Below, one piece after another: positions 53,282 to 54,795 of a stretch of 54,795 nt of DNA. Location: NCBI GenBank assembly GCA_910576775.1, contig CAJTJV010000018.1, forward strand, positions 1 through 54,795, written 5' to 3'. The stretch is from an uncultured Muribaculaceae bacterium (lineage in GTDB: Bacteria > Bacteroidota > Bacteroidia > Bacteroidales > Muribaculaceae). The notes under the pieces were generated by a model. The model did no database searches. It saw only the letters and a program-made list of their open reading frames with translations, and was not told the origin of the DNA. Position 1 is the stretch's first letter, and each line of letters starts with the position of its first letter. The position numbers were made by a program, and so were the translations under genes.

Positions 53282-54367
53282 ATGGAAATTAACAATAAAA
53301 TATTCCAAGCAGATAATAAAAAATATCGTGGGATTTTAGGTAGATACCGTTGGTCTCTATGCATTGGGGCTGGGGTATCTGCTCAAATAGCTCCAACTTG
53401 GTTTGAATTGGCATTTAAAGCATTTCAACATTGTGTTAACATAGCTATTGATGAATCTGATTTTAAAAATATGGTAAATGATGGAGGGTGGGGATTAGAT
53501 TATTGGATACAGACTGCACAGAATCAGTGGATAATAGAAGGCAAGTCAGATGAAGGTTTTGCATTATTATTACGTGACATATTATACAAGGATATACTAG
53601 ACAATGCCGAGCAGTCTGGTTTAAAAGAACTGCTGATATTATCGTTTAATGATCCTTTTAGATTACAATATAATGATATAGAGAAGCTGTGTTCTTTTAT
53701 TTCGAATTGTTATCCTAATAATACTACCGTTCAACTTGTTAATTTTATATTAGATTGTTTTGAGGCAGGGAAAGCCCCCTCCTCTATAATCTCATTCAAT
53801 GCGGATACGATATTTGACACATTCTTATACTTATTCTTCTGTAAAAGATTACATGAAAAACACGGCATTAAATACAAAAGGAAACGTCATTTTACAAGGG
53901 TATTAAGAACAATTGAGCATAATAGAAATTTAATACCCATTTTTCATATACATGGTTGCTTATTTCCAAATGATGGAATACCAGATTACCAGAAAAGATC
54001 TAGCTCTATCTCAAAATTAGTATTTAATGAAATTGCGTATACGGAATTAGCTGGAGTTACATACAATTGGGGACAAACGACATTCTTATATCACTCCCAA
54101 TTTGATCAATTACTCTTTGTTGGCCTCTCCATGTCAGATCCAAATCTAAGAAAATGGCTCTCGTGGACTACTGGAAATTATAATCAGGAGTTATATGAGG
54201 CACGTAAAAGAGAGTTTATTAATCTCAAAAATTTTTGGATTTGTAAAGGAATGCCTTCAGATTTAGATTATATGCAAAATTCACTGATCCATCTTGGAAC
54301 TCGTATATGCACAATTCCCTCATGGGATTGCTTATACGACGGATTATCTAATTTACTTGGTATCTAA
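53282..54367 (+). CDS. SIR2-like domain protein, likely defence effector
   Basis: A 361-residue protein with a SIR2_2-type fold. Motifs: CIGAGVSAQIAPTWFELAF (residues about 26-44, nucleotide-binding GAGxS), ISFNADTIFDTFLYLFF near residue 172 (in place of the sirtuin NxD), IFHIHGCL near residue 220 (predicted catalytic histidine) and LLFVGLSMSDPNLRKWL near residue 282. The usual zinc-ribbon of deacetylase sirtuins is absent. Such proteins in defence loci degrade NAD+. It is very AT-rich and its codon use differs sharply from the neighbours, indicating recent transfer. No sensor or accessory domain is seen, so the trigger is unknown. Confidence 0.78.
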   Translation: MEINNKIFQADNKKYRGILGRYRWSLCIGAGVSAQIAPTWFELAFKAFQHCVNIAIDESDFKNMVNDGGWGLDYWIQTAQNQWIIEGKSDEGFALLLRDILYKDILDNAEQSGLKELLILSFNDPFRLQYNDIEKLCSFISNCYPNNTTVQLVNFILDCFEAGKAPSSIISFNADTIFDTFLYLFFCKRLHEKHGIKYKRKRHFTRVLRTIEHNRNLIPIFHIHGCLFPNDGIPDYQKRSSSISKLVFNEIAYTELAGVTYNWGQTTFLYHSQFDQLLFVGLSMSDPNLRKWLSWTTGNYNQELYEARKREFINLKNFWICKGMPSDLDYMQNSLIHLGTRICTIPSWDCLYDGLSNLLGI

Positions 54368-54411
54368 ATATTGGAAAAGATAAATTTACAACTTCACATA
54401 AGTGTTATAAT

Positions 54412-54434
54412 CAGGGCAACCGCATCAAAATTTG
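54412..54434. repeat. End of ISAs1-family insertion sequence
   Basis: CAGGGCAACCGCATCAAAAT starts at 54412 and runs over the transposase stop codon; it resembles ISAs1-family terminal inverted repeats. The opposite end lies outside the window, so the target duplication cannot be checked. Confidence 0.6.
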
Positions 54435-54795
54435 AAGTTGTTTAGAAGATGTAATAAATATTGAGTGTTTAAGGAGGCACGATACAGCCTCTTTCTGATA
54501 CTGATTTTCTTGTCTGGCGTGGCTTTGGCTATCTGAAGAGCAAGCTTTCTCAACATGGAAAGATTTTGTCCGGAGAAGCCTTTACGAGAACGGCATGCAT
54601 CCTCCTTGAACGTAACGTCTAGATGCCAATGCAGCTGATTCTCAATGCCCCAATGTCCGCGTGCAAGCATCGCATAATATGCCGCCTTGGGAAAACCCTC
54701 ATCACTTATATAGTGTCGGAATGTGGTTGTTTTCCTGTCTCCTACAATCACTTCAGAAGTCATCTCGACCAGCGTTTTCAGCCCCGGCCATCGGT
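54425..54795 (-). mobile_element. ISAs1-family transposase, 3' part (runs off window)
   Basis: The reading frame continues without a stop from the window edge to a TGA at 54425-54427. Seen: RWPGLKTLVEMTSEV upstream of the first in-window ATG, then HWGIENQLHWHLDVTFKEDACR, GFSGQNLSMLRKLALQIAK and a basic C-terminus. This is the catalytic C-terminal part of an ISAs1-type DDE transposase. At least the 3' end is intact; whether the full element is functional cannot be judged from this window. Confidence 0.88.

Noticed and set aside
47681..54795. CRISPR array or phage genome in the island
   Set aside because: No regular spaced repeats, cas genes, capsid, portal or terminase genes are present; the short repeats are few and irregular.

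Overview
The window reads as chromosomal DNA from a gut-type Bacteroidales bacterium, most likely Muribaculaceae or a close relative. The evidence is a SusC/SusD outer-membrane pair run by an ECF sigma factor and a FecR anti-sigma factor, TAnnTTTG -7 promoter boxes with TTG about 19-20 bases upstream and no Shine-Dalgarno requirement, many SPI/SPII-exported proteins, and Bacteroidetes-type families (DUF4835, HU-CCDC81/SPOR, DUF6249, DUF1735). The family-level placement is inference; no 16S gene is present.

Layout. (1) 1-13,200: housekeeping genes on the minus strand. The likely transcripts are purL alone; etfB-etfA-acyl-CoA dehydrogenase; and HU/SPOR protein-nitroreductase-DUF2520-KdsC-like phosphatase-maf-nhaA. 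(2) 13,200-27,330: plus-strand genes: dnaN, a DEDDh exonuclease, coaBC, DUF4835, recN, rlmB, an ABC-F ATPase, an M13 peptidase, then an aspartate:alanine antiporter with aspartate 4-decarboxylase, which together form a proton-motive decarboxylation cycle. (3) 27,330-30,310: tRNA-Ser(GCU), a small sigma-factor operon and an exported CMD-cupin fusion protein. (4) 30,310-47,660: a Sus-type nutrient-uptake locus. On the minus strand an ECF sigma gene leads into an exported propeller-like protein, an SGNH esterase, an exported MBL-fold hydrolase and a glycerol-1-phosphate dehydrogenase. On the plus strand are FecR, an EEP-family phosphoesterase lipoprotein, SusC with an STN domain, SusD, a DUF1735/discoidin lipoprotein, an exported chitobiase-C-like protein and a SASA-type acetylesterase. 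No glycoside hydrolase or polysaccharide lyase is recognisable; the enzymes are esterases and phosphoesterases, which suggests an unusual, possibly glycerophosphate-containing substrate. (5) 47,670-54,795: an accessory island with an intact tyrosine integrase, the AbiEi/AbiEii toxin-antitoxin pair, a very AT-rich SIR2-domain protein likely to be a defence effector, and the 3' part of an ISAs1-family transposase running off the window.

The most unusual structure is in the island. A decayed second copy of the block [integrase 3' end - palindrome - promoter - start of abiEi] lies about 3.4 kb upstream of the intact one. The two copies share the promoter but carry completely different inverted-repeat operators in the abiEi leader. 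A GTATCAA repeat cluster precedes the intact integrase. All similarity statements come from reading by eye; no database search or computed alignment was possible.
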